In this document: positions 1 through 8,516 of the stretch, in pieces
Numbering within the stretch: the stretch's first letter is position 1
Layout of the letters: the number at the start of each line of letters is the position of its first letter
Assembly: GCA_963722555.1 (NCBI GenBank)
Contig: CAVRNQ010000007.1
Coordinates: forward strand, 1,178,001 to 1,242,000
Origin: Bog-366 sp963722555
GTDB taxonomy: Bacteria; Acidobacteriota; Terriglobia; UBA7540
DNA: 64,000 bases
Reading direction: 5' to 3'
Translations under genes and position numbers: made by a program
The notes under the pieces: generated by a model
Told to the model about the DNA's origin: nothing
The model's input: the letters and a program-made list of their open reading frames with translations, nothing else
Databases searched by the model: none

Positions 1-82
1 ACGTCCAGAGGTAGCGTGTGTCAAGCGGAACTTATGCAGTCTTGGACCGGCAGAGCCGGGCGCGCGGCTTTTGCGGAGAACC

Positions 83-1576
83 CTAGGGTTGCGGCTTCCA
101 GCGGAGCACCGGCTTGCGGGCGGCGGCGACTTCATCGAGGCGGGTGACCCGCGTCGTGTAGGGCGCCTTCAGGACGAATTCCGGATCTTCCTCGACCTCC
201 ATGGCAATCGCCTGGAGCGCGTCGATGAAGGCGTCCAACTCTTCCTTGCTGGCGCTCTCGGTGGGCTCGATCATCAGCGCGCCCGCAACAAGATGAGGAA
301 ATGCCGTCGTGTAAGGATGGAATCCGTAATCGATCAGGCGCTTGGCGAGATCGCCCGTGCGGACGCCCTGCGCGGCTTGGCGCCGATCCGAGAAAACGCA
401 TTCGTGCATGCACGGCTGGTCGTAGGGGAGGTCGAAGGACCCGCGCAGCCGGCTCCGCACATAGTTCGCGTTCAGCACAGCGTCTTCGGTAGTCTGCCGC
501 AATCCTTCCGGTCCCTTCGCCAGGATGTACGCGAGGGCTCGAACTACCATCCCGAAATTCCCATAAAAGGCATGGACGCGTCCGATGCTCCTGGGGCGGT
601 CGTAGTTCAGTCGGAATCTTCCTTCCGGCGACTTCTCCACGACGGGAGAAGGGAGGTAGGGCTCCAGAATTTTCTTCACGGCCACCGGGCCCGAGCCCGG
701 GCCGCCCCCGCCGTGGGGCGTGGAAAAGGTCTTGTGCAGGTTCAGATGCATGACGTCAACGCCGAAATCGGCGGGGCGCGCGACGCCTACGAGCGCATTC
801 ATGTTGGCGCCGTCCATGTAGACGAGGCCACCTCGGGCATGCACAATCTCGGAAATTCTGCCGATTTCCGATTCGAAAATCCCCAGCGTGTTGGGATTGG
901 TCAGCATCAATCCCGCCACGTCTGCGTCCATGGCGCCGACGAGGTCAACAACGTCAATGCAACCGCGCTCATTCGACTTGAGGTTGCGGATCGCGTAGCC
1001 GGAAATGGCCACGCTGGCCGGGTTCGTGCCATGCGCGGAATCGGGAATCAGGATGTACTTGCGGGGATTACCGCGCTCGGCGAGGCAGGCGCGGATCATC
1101 AGGATGCCGGTCAATTCGCCCTGGGCGCCGGCGGCGGGCTCGAGCGAAACGGCATCCATGCCGGTGATTTCCTGGAGGCAGCGCGCGGTTTCGTCGAGAA
1201 CCCGCAAACAACCTTGCACCACATCCTCCGGAGCATAGGGATGGTCGGTGGCCAGACCTTCCAGCCGCGCCACCACCTCGTTGATGCGCGGATTGTATTT
1301 CATCGTGCAGGAGCCCAGCGGAAAAAGCCCTGTGTCCACGCCGTAGTTCCACGTGGAAAGGCGTGTGAAGTGGCGGACGACTTCAAGTTCGGAAACCTCA
1401 GGGAAGCCGTCAATTTCCGCACGCACGACATCCGCGCCCAGCAGGGTGGCGGGCGAAACAGGCGGAACATCCAAGGGGGGGAGTTCAGCGCCCACTTTAC
1501 CCGCAGAACTCTGCTCGAAGATCAGCGCTTCGTTGCGGGTGACGTGGGGTCGAGCTTCGCGAATGCGATTCTCCAT
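83..1576 (-). CDS. gcvPB: Glycine dehydrogenase (decarboxylating) subunit 2
   Basis: One half of the split glycine decarboxylase P-protein, the PLP enzyme that decarboxylates glycine and hands the aminomethyl group to the lipoyl arm of GcvH. The 497 residues match the usual length of the PB subunit. The PLP-binding lysine is K282 in the motif LNLHKTFSTPHGGGG, with cofactor-site segments SAHGTNPAS (180-188) and YMDGANMNA (253-261) before it. The ATG at 1576 follows GGATGAG. It is the last gene of gcvT-gcvH-gcvPA-gcvPB and begins 57 bases after gcvPA. Family and role are certain; only the start could shift slightly. Confidence 0.97.
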   Translation of the reverse strand: MENRIREARPHVTRNEALIFEQSSAGKVGAELPPLDVPPVSPATLLGADVVRAEIDGFPEVSELEVVRHFTRLSTWNYGVDTGLFPLGSCTMKYNPRINEVVARLEGLATDHPYAPEDVVQGCLRVLDETARCLQEITGMDAVSLEPAAGAQGELTGILMIRACLAERGNPRKYILIPDSAHGTNPASVAISGYAIRNLKSNERGCIDVVDLVGAMDADVAGLMLTNPNTLGIFESEIGRISEIVHARGGLVYMDGANMNALVGVARPADFGVDVMHLNLHKTFSTPHGGGGPGSGPVAVKKILEPYLPSPVVEKSPEGRFRLNYDRPRSIGRVHAFYGNFGMVVRALAYILAKGPEGLRQTTEDAVLNANYVRSRLRGSFDLPYDQPCMHECVFSDRRQAAQGVRTGDLAKRLIDYGFHPYTTAFPHLVAGALMIEPTESASKEELDAFIDALQAIAMEVEEDPEFVLKAPYTTRVTRLDEVAAARKPVLRWKPQP

Positions 1577-1633
1577 AATCAGCTCATCCCGCCGCTGGCC
1601 GCACGCCTGCGCTCCGGCGGCGATGTGGTGCTC

Positions 1634-3034
1634 TTACCTCGACTCGCGGCTTGCCGGCACGGGGTCGATCTTCCTGGCCGGAGCGGCAAGCTGGGGACTG
1701 GCCGCAAATCGGCGACACACCTCCACCATGCGGTCAATTGCAGCCTTGCTTACCATTTCTGTGAAGCACATCAATAGATGATTCTTGAGTTCTGGATAGA
1801 ACTTTCCCAGCGGCAGGCCCCCGATGATTTTCTCCTGCTGCATCTTCCCCAGCAGGCTTTCGGCATCGCCCGGAACCTGGATGACAAATTCATTGAAGTG
1901 CGCGCCGCTGAAAGGCGCCACGAATCCCGGGATTCCGCCCAGTTCGGTGGCAGCGTAATGAGCCTTCGCCAGATTTTGCTCGGCGAGCAACTTCAATCCC
2001 GTCTTGCCCAGCAGGCAGAGGTAAATGGTCGCTGCGAGCGCGCAGAGCGATTGATTCGTGCAGATATTCGAAGTGGCTTTCTCGCGCCGGATGTGCTGTT
2101 CGCGCGTGGCGAGAGTCAGCACGAAGCCGCGCCGGCCTCCGGTGTCAACGGTCTGGCCGATCAGTCGGCCCGGAACCTGACGAAGGAACTTTTCCTTCGT
2201 CGCCAGGAAACCCACGTAGGGTCCGCCGAAGGACACAGGCACACCAAAGGATTGGGCCTCACCGCAGACAATATCGGCGTCGCTGGGAGGCTTGACGATC
2301 GCCAAGGAGAGCGGCTCCGCGATGGCAACAAGCAGCAGCGCACCCTGGCGGTGGGCGAGGGGGGCGATCTCCGAGACGCGTTCCAAAGTCCCGAAGAAGT
2401 TTGGTGACTGGATCACCACCGCAGCAGTCTGGTCGTCCACGGCGGATTCGAGCCGGGCCATGTCGATCCGGCCGGAGGCAGCGTAAGGGACTTCCTCAAG
2501 CTTCAGGTCCTGGTGCCGTACGAAGGTCCGCAGGACCTGCCGATATTCCGGGTGCAGTGCTTGCGCCAGGACGACGCGGTGGCGGTGCGTGACGCGCAGG
2601 GCCATCAGGACGGCTTCCGTGGTGGCAGTCGAGCCGTCGTAGAGTGATGCGTTGCTCACTTCCTGGCCGGTGAGCTGTGTCATCAATGTCTGGAACTCAA
2701 ACATCGCCTGCAGGGTTCCCTGAGCGATTTCAGCCTGGTAAGGTGTGTAGGCGGTGAAGAACTCGCTGCGGGAGAGCAGGGCATCGACGACCACCGGGCG
2801 ATAGTGCGAATAGGCTCCTGCTCCCAGTAGGGACACGTACTCACGGCTGCTCTCAGTGGCCGCTTGGCGAAAGAACTCCAGGATTTCCACCTCCGAGAGC
2901 GGCCCGGGAAGGTCCAGGTTTCCGCGCAGCTTCAACTCCGCGGGGACCTGTGCGAAGAGTTCGTCAATAGAGGCATATCCCGTGGCCCGGAGCATGACTT
3001 GCCGGTTAGCCGGTGAAATCGGCAAGTAGCGCAT
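1634..3034 (-). CDS. gcvPA: Glycine dehydrogenase (decarboxylating) subunit 1
   Basis: N-terminal half of the split P-protein; it pairs with GcvPB to form the glycine decarboxylase but does not carry the PLP lysine. It opens with MRYLPISPANRQVML, typical of PA subunits, and its 466 residues are normal for the family. I chose the ATG at 3034 because it overlaps the gcvH stop as TGATG, which implies translational coupling; a TTG three bases earlier (3037) is also open. Conserved blocks include SLYDGSTATTEA and FGGPYVGFLAT. It sits between gcvH and gcvPB in the glycine cleavage operon. Confidence 0.97.
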   Translation of the reverse strand: MRYLPISPANRQVMLRATGYASIDELFAQVPAELKLRGNLDLPGPLSEVEILEFFRQAATESSREYVSLLGAGAYSHYRPVVVDALLSRSEFFTAYTPYQAEIAQGTLQAMFEFQTLMTQLTGQEVSNASLYDGSTATTEAVLMALRVTHRHRVVLAQALHPEYRQVLRTFVRHQDLKLEEVPYAASGRIDMARLESAVDDQTAAVVIQSPNFFGTLERVSEIAPLAHRQGALLLVAIAEPLSLAIVKPPSDADIVCGEAQSFGVPVSFGGPYVGFLATKEKFLRQVPGRLIGQTVDTGGRRGFVLTLATREQHIRREKATSNICTNQSLCALAATIYLCLLGKTGLKLLAEQNLAKAHYAATELGGIPGFVAPFSGAHFNEFVIQVPGDAESLLGKMQQEKIIGGLPLGKFYPELKNHLLMCFTEMVSKAAIDRMVEVCRRFAASPQLAAPARKIDPVPASRESR

Positions 3035-3423
3035 CAATGGGCCTTTTCCTGCTGAATGTACGCCTCGTATTCATCTGCGGTCATGAGCTTGTCGATCTCA
3101 CCGCGATCGGCGAGCCGAATCCGGACCAACCAGGCGTCGCCGTGGGGATCGGCGTTCAGCAGTTCCGGGTTGTTCTGCAGCTTGCTGTTGACGGCAGTTA
3201 CCTCGCCCGTCACCGGGGAGAAGATTTCGGAAACCGACTTGACCGATTCGACATTCCCGAAAGACTCCGACGCCGTTACGTGGTCGCCCGGCTTGGGGAG
3301 TTCCACGAAGACGACGTCGCCCAGTTCCTTCTGGGCGTAGTCAGTGATGCCGATGGTTCCTATGGACTCGTCCACCTGGATCCACTCGTGGTCTTTGGTG
3401 TAAAGGAATTCTGGAGGGTACAT
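3034..3423 (-). CDS. gcvH: Glycine cleavage system H protein
   Basis: Lipoyl carrier that shuttles the aminomethyl intermediate between P-, T- and L-proteins. The 129-residue form starting at the ATG at 3423 begins MYPPEFLYTKDHEW, the normal H-protein start, and GGGAGAAGAG lies just upstream; a longer frame reaching 3480 adds 19 residues without similarity. The lipoylated lysine is K62 in FGNVESVKSVSEIFSP. The stop codon overlaps the gcvPA start. No lipoate attachment gene and no dihydrolipoamide dehydrogenase gene lie nearby, so these must be encoded elsewhere. Confidence 0.96.
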   Translation of the reverse strand: MYPPEFLYTKDHEWIQVDESIGTIGITDYAQKELGDVVFVELPKPGDHVTASESFGNVESVKSVSEIFSPVTGEVTAVNSKLQNNPELLNADPHGDAWLVRIRLADRGEIDKLMTADEYEAYIQQEKAH

Positions 3424-3514
3424 ACGGAACTCTTCTCCCTTATGTTTAGGCCGTCCCCGCCGCGCGGCCATCGGGGCCATTCGGGGGTTGACGGCAGGAT
3501 GGAGGAAGCTCGTG

Positions 3515-4639
3515 TCAGGTTACCTCATCCGACTTTCGACGCTTATAAAATGGTAGCGCGACAATTCGCGCGGGAGCGAGTTTCCCGCGGATTTCGATGT
3601 GAATTTCCCGCCCCACCTCTGCGCAGGAAGGGGGCACGTAGGCCAAACCAATATTCTTCTTGAGAAAGGGTGCGGGCGAGCCGCTGGTGACTTTGCCGGC
3701 CACCTTCCCCTCAACCCAAACGGCGTACCCATCACGCGCGATCGCCCGGTCAGTCATTTCAAACCCGATGAGCCGCTTCGCTACTCCCTGCTCGCGCTGC
3801 CGGAGGAGAACGTCCCGGCCCAGGAAATTACCTTTCGCAGGTTTCACGATCCAGCCGAGGTTGGCTTCCAGAAGCGTGGTCTGCTCGTCAAGTTCGTGCC
3901 CATAGAGTGCAAACCCCGCTTCCAGCCGCAGCGTGTTGCGCGCGCCCAGGCCTGCCGGAATCAGGCCCTCGGCTCGACCCGCTTCCAGCAGAGTGCTCCA
4001 CACCCGCGCCGACTGCTCAGGTGTGAAATAGAACTCGAACCCGTCTTCGCCCGTGTAGCCCGTGCGGGCCAGAATCCCCTCCACGCCGCAACAACGTGCG
4101 GGGCGGAACCGGTAATACTGCAAATCCGCCGGAGGGGGCTCCGCGACTTTTTCAAGAACCTCCACCGCCCGCGGGCCCTGCAATGCAAGCTGGGCGTAAA
4201 GGGGGGAAACGTTGCGCACGCCGGCCCCGAAGGAATTGTTCCGAACGATCCACTCGAAATCCTTTTCCGTGTTGGCGGCATTCACGCACAGCAAGTAATG
4301 TTCCGGAGTGAACCGATGGACCACGCAATCGTCGATGGCGCTTCCGTTGGGCAGCATCAGCGCGCTGTATTGGGCCTGATAATTTTGCAAGCCGGACACG
4401 TCGTTGGATGTGACGTGCTGGAGGAGCGCGAGAGCCTGGGGGCCGCGGACCTCAATTTCCCCCATATGGCTCACGTCGAAGATCCCGGCAGCCGTGCGCA
4501 CCGCAAGGTGTTCACGGGTGATGCCGGAATACTCGACCGGCATGTCCCAGCCGCAGAAATCCACCATCCTGGCGCCGGCTGCCCGATGGACAGCATTCAG
4601 GGCCGTGCGCTTCAGCGCTACTCCTGCCGCAGCGATCAA
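3515..4639 (-). CDS. gcvT: Aminomethyltransferase (glycine cleavage T protein)
   Basis: Releases ammonia from the aminomethyl-lipoyl group of GcvH and transfers the one-carbon unit to tetrahydrofolate. The 374 residues contain the T-protein hallmarks MVDFCGWDMPVEYSGI near residues 25-40, FDVSHMGEIEVRG, and the folate-side block RTGYTGEDGFEFY. The start is a TTG at 4639 placed five to six bases after GGGGAGAA; no ATG is in frame at that site. First gene of the operon, followed by a 91-base gap to gcvH. I looked for a glycine riboswitch in front of it and could not support one. Confidence 0.96.
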   Translation of the reverse strand: MIAAAGVALKRTALNAVHRAAGARMVDFCGWDMPVEYSGITREHLAVRTAAGIFDVSHMGEIEVRGPQALALLQHVTSNDVSGLQNYQAQYSALMLPNGSAIDDCVVHRFTPEHYLLCVNAANTEKDFEWIVRNNSFGAGVRNVSPLYAQLALQGPRAVEVLEKVAEPPPADLQYYRFRPARCCGVEGILARTGYTGEDGFEFYFTPEQSARVWSTLLEAGRAEGLIPAGLGARNTLRLEAGFALYGHELDEQTTLLEANLGWIVKPAKGNFLGRDVLLRQREQGVAKRLIGFEMTDRAIARDGYAVWVEGKVAGKVTSGSPAPFLKKNIGLAYVPPSCAEVGREIHIEIRGKLAPARIVALPFYKRRKSDEVT

Positions 4640-4727
4640 GCTGATTCTCCCCGCGCATGACGTGCTACAAGGTCAATGCAGTCAACCTAGCATAGTCTCC
4701 GCGAACCGGTCAAGGCAGAGGGATCAG

Positions 4728-4836
4728 GGTAGTGAGTCACTTTGGTTTTTTGTAGCGGCGGTCTATGACCGCCGGGTTTTGATTCAATAGATTCCGGCGC
4801 TCATAGAGCGCCGCTACAGCAAACTGACCCACTACC
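4728..4836. repeat. TGTAGCGGCG palindromic element, copy A
   Basis: A 109-base element with imperfect inverted ends (GGTAGTGAGTCACTTTG at the left, CAAACTGACCCACTACC at the right) enclosing two hairpins: TGTAGCGGCGGTCTATGACC at the left and CGGCGCTCATAGAGCGCCG at the right. Nearly the same sequence lies at 31214-31343. It fills most of the spacer in front of gcvT and could be transcribed with it or act as a terminator. It encodes nothing. Size and structure suit a non-autonomous mobile repeat. Confidence 0.8.
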
Positions 4837-4933
4837 GGCCTCCGGCCCGTATGGTCAGGGTTTGATATTGTTCTCATCAAGTAGCAGAATAGATCTCGAG
4901 GAATTGATCTCCCGAGAGTGAGGCTTTGGCTTT

Positions 4934-5113
4934 ATGGCCTATAGGCAATTTCGCTGCCTCGTCTGCGACCAACCCGAGGACCGTTGCGCGTGCATCATCA
5001 GGTATTGCGCCTTGTGCCATTCCGACTACGCGCTTCGGCTTACCGAGGACGGTCAGTACTACTGTGCTGACTGCCGGGAGGCCTGCGATTACAGGACTCA
5101 GGACCAGGTTTGA
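4934..5113 (+). CDS. Small cysteine-rich putative zinc-binding protein (59 aa)
   Basis: A short frame opening MAYRQFRCLVCDQPEDRC. Cysteines fall at 8, 11, 18, 20, 25, 28, 44, 47 and 51, so CxxC pairs at 8/11, 25/28 and 44/47 could hold one or two zinc ions, as in a treble-clef or zinc-ribbon fold. GAGAGTGAGG lies 10-20 bases before the ATG. Nine cysteines in 59 residues with regular spacing are unlikely by chance, and codon use looks like that of the neighbours. I believe similar small proteins occur in Acidobacteriota genomes but could not check. It stands alone, 230 bases before the SpoIIE-type phosphatase gene. Function unknown. Confidence 0.7.
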   Translation: MAYRQFRCLVCDQPEDRCACIIRYCALCHSDYALRLTEDGQYYCADCREACDYRTQDQV

Positions 5114-5345
5114 CTTCGCGCCGGTGCGGCGATTTCATCCTCGCGGTGTGCGAGGGTCACCGACAGGGCGCAGAAACCCTGGGCGAGTGTTTCTCTTCAC
5201 GGCATTTGGGTTCGCTTGTTGAGGGCAACCCCGGCGTAGAAGATTCCCTGAGAAGCCCCTCCCTATCCCCTCTGGAATGCGTTGGCACGCGTCACCTCGG
5301 ACGGCAGGATTGATTTTGCCGAGGTACGCCTGTACCATCGAGTCT

Positions 5346-6917
5346 ATGTCGGTGGCCCGCCCATCGCTGGTCTGGAAGATCGCGACGGCCAACATCCTGC
5401 TTGCCCTCTTCGCCGTGCTCCTGGCGGGGATGCTGCAATATCGCAAAGAGCGACGCATTCTCGCCACGACGATGCGCCACGAACTCGCCCAGATCGTGAG
5501 CAGCGGCGCACTGCTCATCGCCGGTGAGAAGGCAGAAGGGCTGTCCCGTGGGCAAAGCCCTGCCTATGCCACGGCCGTCGTTCAGGTTCTCGAATCGTTG
5601 TCGATTGACAATCCGGCGGTGGCGCGCGTTTATGTGCTGAGGTATGGGCCTGACGGCGTCCCGCGCTTCCTGCTGGGGCGCGGGGTCATGACCGGCGCCG
5701 CCCCGGCTTCGGCTGTTTCCGCCGGCGTGCGGGAATGCCTGGACCGCGGTGCTCCCATCAGCACGGAGGTTTACGAGGATGCGGATGGGCAGTGGCTCTC
5801 CGCGTTTCACCCGCTCCGCGACCGCCAGGGGCACGTGGTGGCGGTGTTGGGGGCGGACTGGCGTGCCTCCGACCTGCAACTGGAGGCGCGGGAGCGGTTG
5901 AAATCCACCCTGCTATCGGGATTCGCTGCTGCCTCGGTGGCGGTTTTCTTGAGTATTCTTCTGGCTCGGCGTATCACTCGACCGTTGAAGCTTATGGCCG
6001 AAAGCACTGCGGAAATTGCCGCAGGAAATCTCAATGTCCACCTCAACATCCGCAGCCGCGATGAGGTCGGCGAACTCGCCCGCTCGTTTAACCGGATGGT
6101 GGAGCGGCTCTCTGCCGCTCGAAAAGAGCGCGACCGTCTGCAGAAGGGGCTGCTGGAAAGGCAGAGAATGGAGCAGGAATTGAGCTTGGCGGCGGAAATC
6201 CAGCGCAGTTTCCAACCCGTAGTTTTTCCATCCTCGCCGGGGTTGTGCACGTGCGCACGCACCGTTCCGGCCCAGGTTGTAGGAGGGGATTTCTACGATT
6301 TCCTGGAGCTCACGGACCGTCGCCAAGGCATTGTGATTGGCGACGTGGCCGGACGGGGCATTGCCGCGGCCCTTTACTTGGCCCGCTTGATCAGCGACTT
6401 TCGCGCGGCGGCGGCGCGAGCCGCCAGCCCTCGCGAAGCGCTGGAGCGGCTCAATCAGCAGCTCCTGACGCGCTCCACGCGCGGTATGTTTGTGACCTTG
6501 ACCTACCTGGTGGTGGACGCACAATCAGGGGAACTCTGCTATGCTACGGGCGGCCATCTCCCGATGCTGCGACGTCGTGGGGCGACTCATGACGTGGAGA
6601 TTCTTTCCGGCGACGAGGGACTGCCCCTCGGCATCGAGAGGCGCCCGCTCCTGGTCGATCGCACCCTGCAGCTCGCGCCGGGCGACACCCTGCTACTGGT
6701 GACGGACGGAGTGGTGGAGTCGTTGTGCAACAACCGTGCGGTTTTCAAAATGGACAAGCTCGTGGAGATTTTCGGCCGGGTGGAGTCGGGTGCCGGCCCG
6801 CTGGTGGAGGCGATCTTTGAGGAGATCGGACGGCTGACTGCTGCGCCTCCGGAGGACGACCTCACCGTGCTGGCGATCACCTGGACTCCCCAGAGATCGG
6901 GAGTTGCCCACCTATGA
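5346..6917 (+). CDS. Membrane SpoIIE-type serine phosphatase with HAMP domain
   Basis: A sensor phosphatase of the PP2C/SpoIIE (RsbU-like) type, expected to dephosphorylate a STAS-domain partner. With the ATG at 5346 it has 523 residues: a first membrane helix at about 9-29, an extracytoplasmic sensor region to about 185, a second helix at about 190-207, a HAMP linker (RRITRPLKLMAESTAEIAAG), a coiled coil, then the phosphatase domain from about 300. Metal-site motifs are visible: VVGGDFYDF, IGDVAGRGIAAAL, TDGVVES and PEDDLTVL. The stop overlaps the next start as ATGA. Starts at 5277 are also open but lack the hydrophobic beginning. Confidence 0.9.
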   Translation: MSVARPSLVWKIATANILLALFAVLLAGMLQYRKERRILATTMRHELAQIVSSGALLIAGEKAEGLSRGQSPAYATAVVQVLESLSIDNPAVARVYVLRYGPDGVPRFLLGRGVMTGAAPASAVSAGVRECLDRGAPISTEVYEDADGQWLSAFHPLRDRQGHVVAVLGADWRASDLQLEARERLKSTLLSGFAAASVAVFLSILLARRITRPLKLMAESTAEIAAGNLNVHLNIRSRDEVGELARSFNRMVERLSAARKERDRLQKGLLERQRMEQELSLAAEIQRSFQPVVFPSSPGLCTCARTVPAQVVGGDFYDFLELTDRRQGIVIGDVAGRGIAAALYLARLISDFRAAAARAASPREALERLNQQLLTRSTRGMFVTLTYLVVDAQSGELCYATGGHLPMLRRRGATHDVEILSGDEGLPLGIERRPLLVDRTLQLAPGDTLLLVTDGVVESLCNNRAVFKMDKLVEIFGRVESGAGPLVEAIFEEIGRLTAAPPEDDLTVLAITWTPQRSGVAHL

Positions 6918-7354
6918 GAATTGCCATCGGCAGCGAGCCCCGGCTGCTGAGTATTCTGCGCAGTGTGGTAAGATTTCGTGCCCAGGAAGCCGGGTTCCCC
7001 GACACTGACGCGGAGCGCTTAGCCATGGCCATCGATGAGGCCGCTGCCAATATCATCCGGCACACTTATGGCGGCCGGCCCGACGACCTGCTGGCCCTGG
7101 AAGTTCGCGGGTATCAGGATCGCCTTGAGTTCATCCTGGAAGATTGGGGTCCCAAGGTTTGCGAGAATCTGATCCGACCTCGGCCCCTGGAAGAGCTCCG
7201 GCCGGGCGGCCTGGGCACACTATTTATCGCGAGTTTTGTGGACGAGTGCAGCTACGACCCGGAGTTCAAGAATGGTAATCGCCTGAAGTTGGTCAAGTAT
7301 CTATCACGAAAGGTTCCCCCCTGCGATGAAGGTTCAAGTTCGAAATCTGGATAA
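6914..7354 (+). CDS. RsbW-type anti-sigma factor / serine protein kinase
   Basis: A GHKL ATPase of the RsbW/SpoIIAB class (146 residues), which phosphorylates a STAS-domain protein and may sequester a sigma factor or another target. The N box is visible as MAIDEAAANIIRHTY, the ATP-lid motifs as EDWGP and PGGLGTLFI. Translation is coupled to the upstream phosphatase by an ATGA overlap, and its 3' end overlaps the STAS gene by 29 bases. No sigma factor gene lies in the window, so the output of this switch is not evident from position unless it is the Mla transporter downstream. Confidence 0.9.
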   Translation: MRIAIGSEPRLLSILRSVVRFRAQEAGFPDTDAERLAMAIDEAAANIIRHTYGGRPDDLLALEVRGYQDRLEFILEDWGPKVCENLIRPRPLEELRPGGLGTLFIASFVDECSYDPEFKNGNRLKLVKYLSRKVPPCDEGSSSKSG

Positions 7355-7685
7355 GATCTCGATTCTGGATAGCTCGGGCGACGTCGATCTGTACTCTTCG
7401 CCGCGTTTGCGCGAAGCCTTGCTGGCGGAGATTCAACCGGGCGGTCCCAGCGTTCTCGTTAATATGTCCGGGGTGGCGTACATCGACAGTTCCGGCATCG
7501 CCACCCTGGTTGAGGGGCTGCAGCTCTCCCGACAGACCAAGACACGCTTCGGCTTGTTTGGGTTGCGGCCCAATGCGCGCTCGGTGCTGGAGTTGGCGCG
7601 ACTCCACAAGGTCTTCACGATTTTTGAGAACGAGACAGAGGCCCTGGAGAAGATTGGTTCGGTTCAACCCTTCGGCGGCATCTGA
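7326..7685 (+). CDS. STAS-domain protein: anti-sigma antagonist or MlaB-like subunit
   Basis: A single STAS domain of 119 residues. The phosphorylation loop is intact: YIDSSGIATL, with D54-S55-S56-G57 in the place of the SpoIIAA/RsbV phosphoserine loop. It overlaps the kinase gene by 29 bases and ends 34 bases before mlaE. Two readings are possible: an RsbV-like anti-anti-sigma factor, or the MlaB subunit of the Mla transporter, which is also a lone STAS domain binding the MlaF ATPase. Position favours a shared role. The family is sure, the partner is not. Confidence 0.88.
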   Translation: MKVQVRNLDKISILDSSGDVDLYSSPRLREALLAEIQPGGPSVLVNMSGVAYIDSSGIATLVEGLQLSRQTKTRFGLFGLRPNARSVLELARLHKVFTIFENETEALEKIGSVQPFGGI

Positions 7686-7719
7686 GCGGGCCCCATCCCA
7701 GATCTGATCACGGCGAGAA

Positions 7720-8514
7720 ATGACCGGCGTTCTGGCCTTCCTTGGACGCAATACGCTCGATGTGCTTCGCTACCTGAGCGGCCTGTACGACCTCAGTGCG
7801 AAGGCTGCCTACTGGACCTTCGTTGCGCCGTTCCGCGGGAGGAAGTTAAAATGGGAAAGCGCCATCCACCAGATGGTGCTGGCGGGCGTGAATTCCATCC
7901 CGATCGTCTCACTCATCTCGTTGTTCATCGGCATCGTACTGGCCTTGCAGGGCGCCTACCAGCTCCAGAAGTTCGGAGCTTCTTATTTCGTCACCGCACT
8001 GGTGGGTGTTTCCATGACGCGCGAGCTGGGACCGCTCATCACGGCCATCGTCATTGCTGGGCGATCCGGCTCGGCGTTTGCCGCCGAACTCGGCACGATG
8101 AAGGTTTCCGAGGAAATCGATGCGCTCGAGGCCATGGGGCTCAACAGCGTGCGCTATCTGGTAGTCCCCAAGTATCTTGCCATGCTGGTGATGCTGCCTT
8201 GCCTCACGCTGATCTCCGATCTCGCGGGTATCCTGGGCGGCGGCATCTTCGAGGTCCTGCAGTTGGATCAGACCTTTCGGATGTTTCTGGCGGCGACGCG
8301 CGACTCGTTGGCGATGCATGATATTTCCACGGGCCTCGTGAAGAGCCTGGTGTTCGGGCTGATCATCGCAAAGGTGGGCTGCTATGAGGGCTTCTCGGTT
8401 CAGGGTGGCGCCGAGGGCGTAGGCAAGGCCACGACTTCGTCCGTCGTGGTCTCTATTTTCCTGATTATCTTTGCGGACGTAATTTTCACGGCGATCTTCT
8501 ACTACACGGGCTGA
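7720..8514 (+). CDS. mlaE: MlaE-type ABC transporter permease
   Basis: Inner-membrane permease of an MCE-family lipid transporter (264 residues). The family signature runs through QLQKFGASYFVTALVGVSM, RELGPLITAIVIAGRSGSAF and AELGTMKVSEEIDALEAMG, and about five hydrophobic segments are visible. It moves glycerophospholipid between the inner membrane and the MlaD hexamer using ATP hydrolysis by MlaF. It begins 34 bases after the STAS gene and ends two bases before mlaF, so the three are almost certainly co-transcribed. No MlaA or MlaC gene is present in the window. Confidence 0.94.
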   Translation: MTGVLAFLGRNTLDVLRYLSGLYDLSAKAAYWTFVAPFRGRKLKWESAIHQMVLAGVNSIPIVSLISLFIGIVLALQGAYQLQKFGASYFVTALVGVSMTRELGPLITAIVIAGRSGSAFAAELGTMKVSEEIDALEAMGLNSVRYLVVPKYLAMLVMLPCLTLISDLAGILGGGIFEVLQLDQTFRMFLAATRDSLAMHDISTGLVKSLVFGLIIAKVGCYEGFSVQGGAEGVGKATTSSVVVSIFLIIFADVIFTAIFYYTG

Positions 8515-8516
8515 GC

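Noticed and set aside
71..1777. A 568-residue frame on the plus strand opposite gcvPB
   Set aside because: It covers the antisense of a certain gene, shows R/A/H/V-rich composition without family features, and arises from GC-rich codon structure. Similar long shadows lie opposite glgB (17630-19402), the DUF4832 gene (24027-25418), serS (45639-47192) and in 39586-41628.
4640..4727. Possible glycine riboswitch in front of gcvT
   Set aside because: I looked for the conserved glycine aptamer core and could not find its paired segments in the 90 bases before the TTG start; a repeat element occupies the rest.
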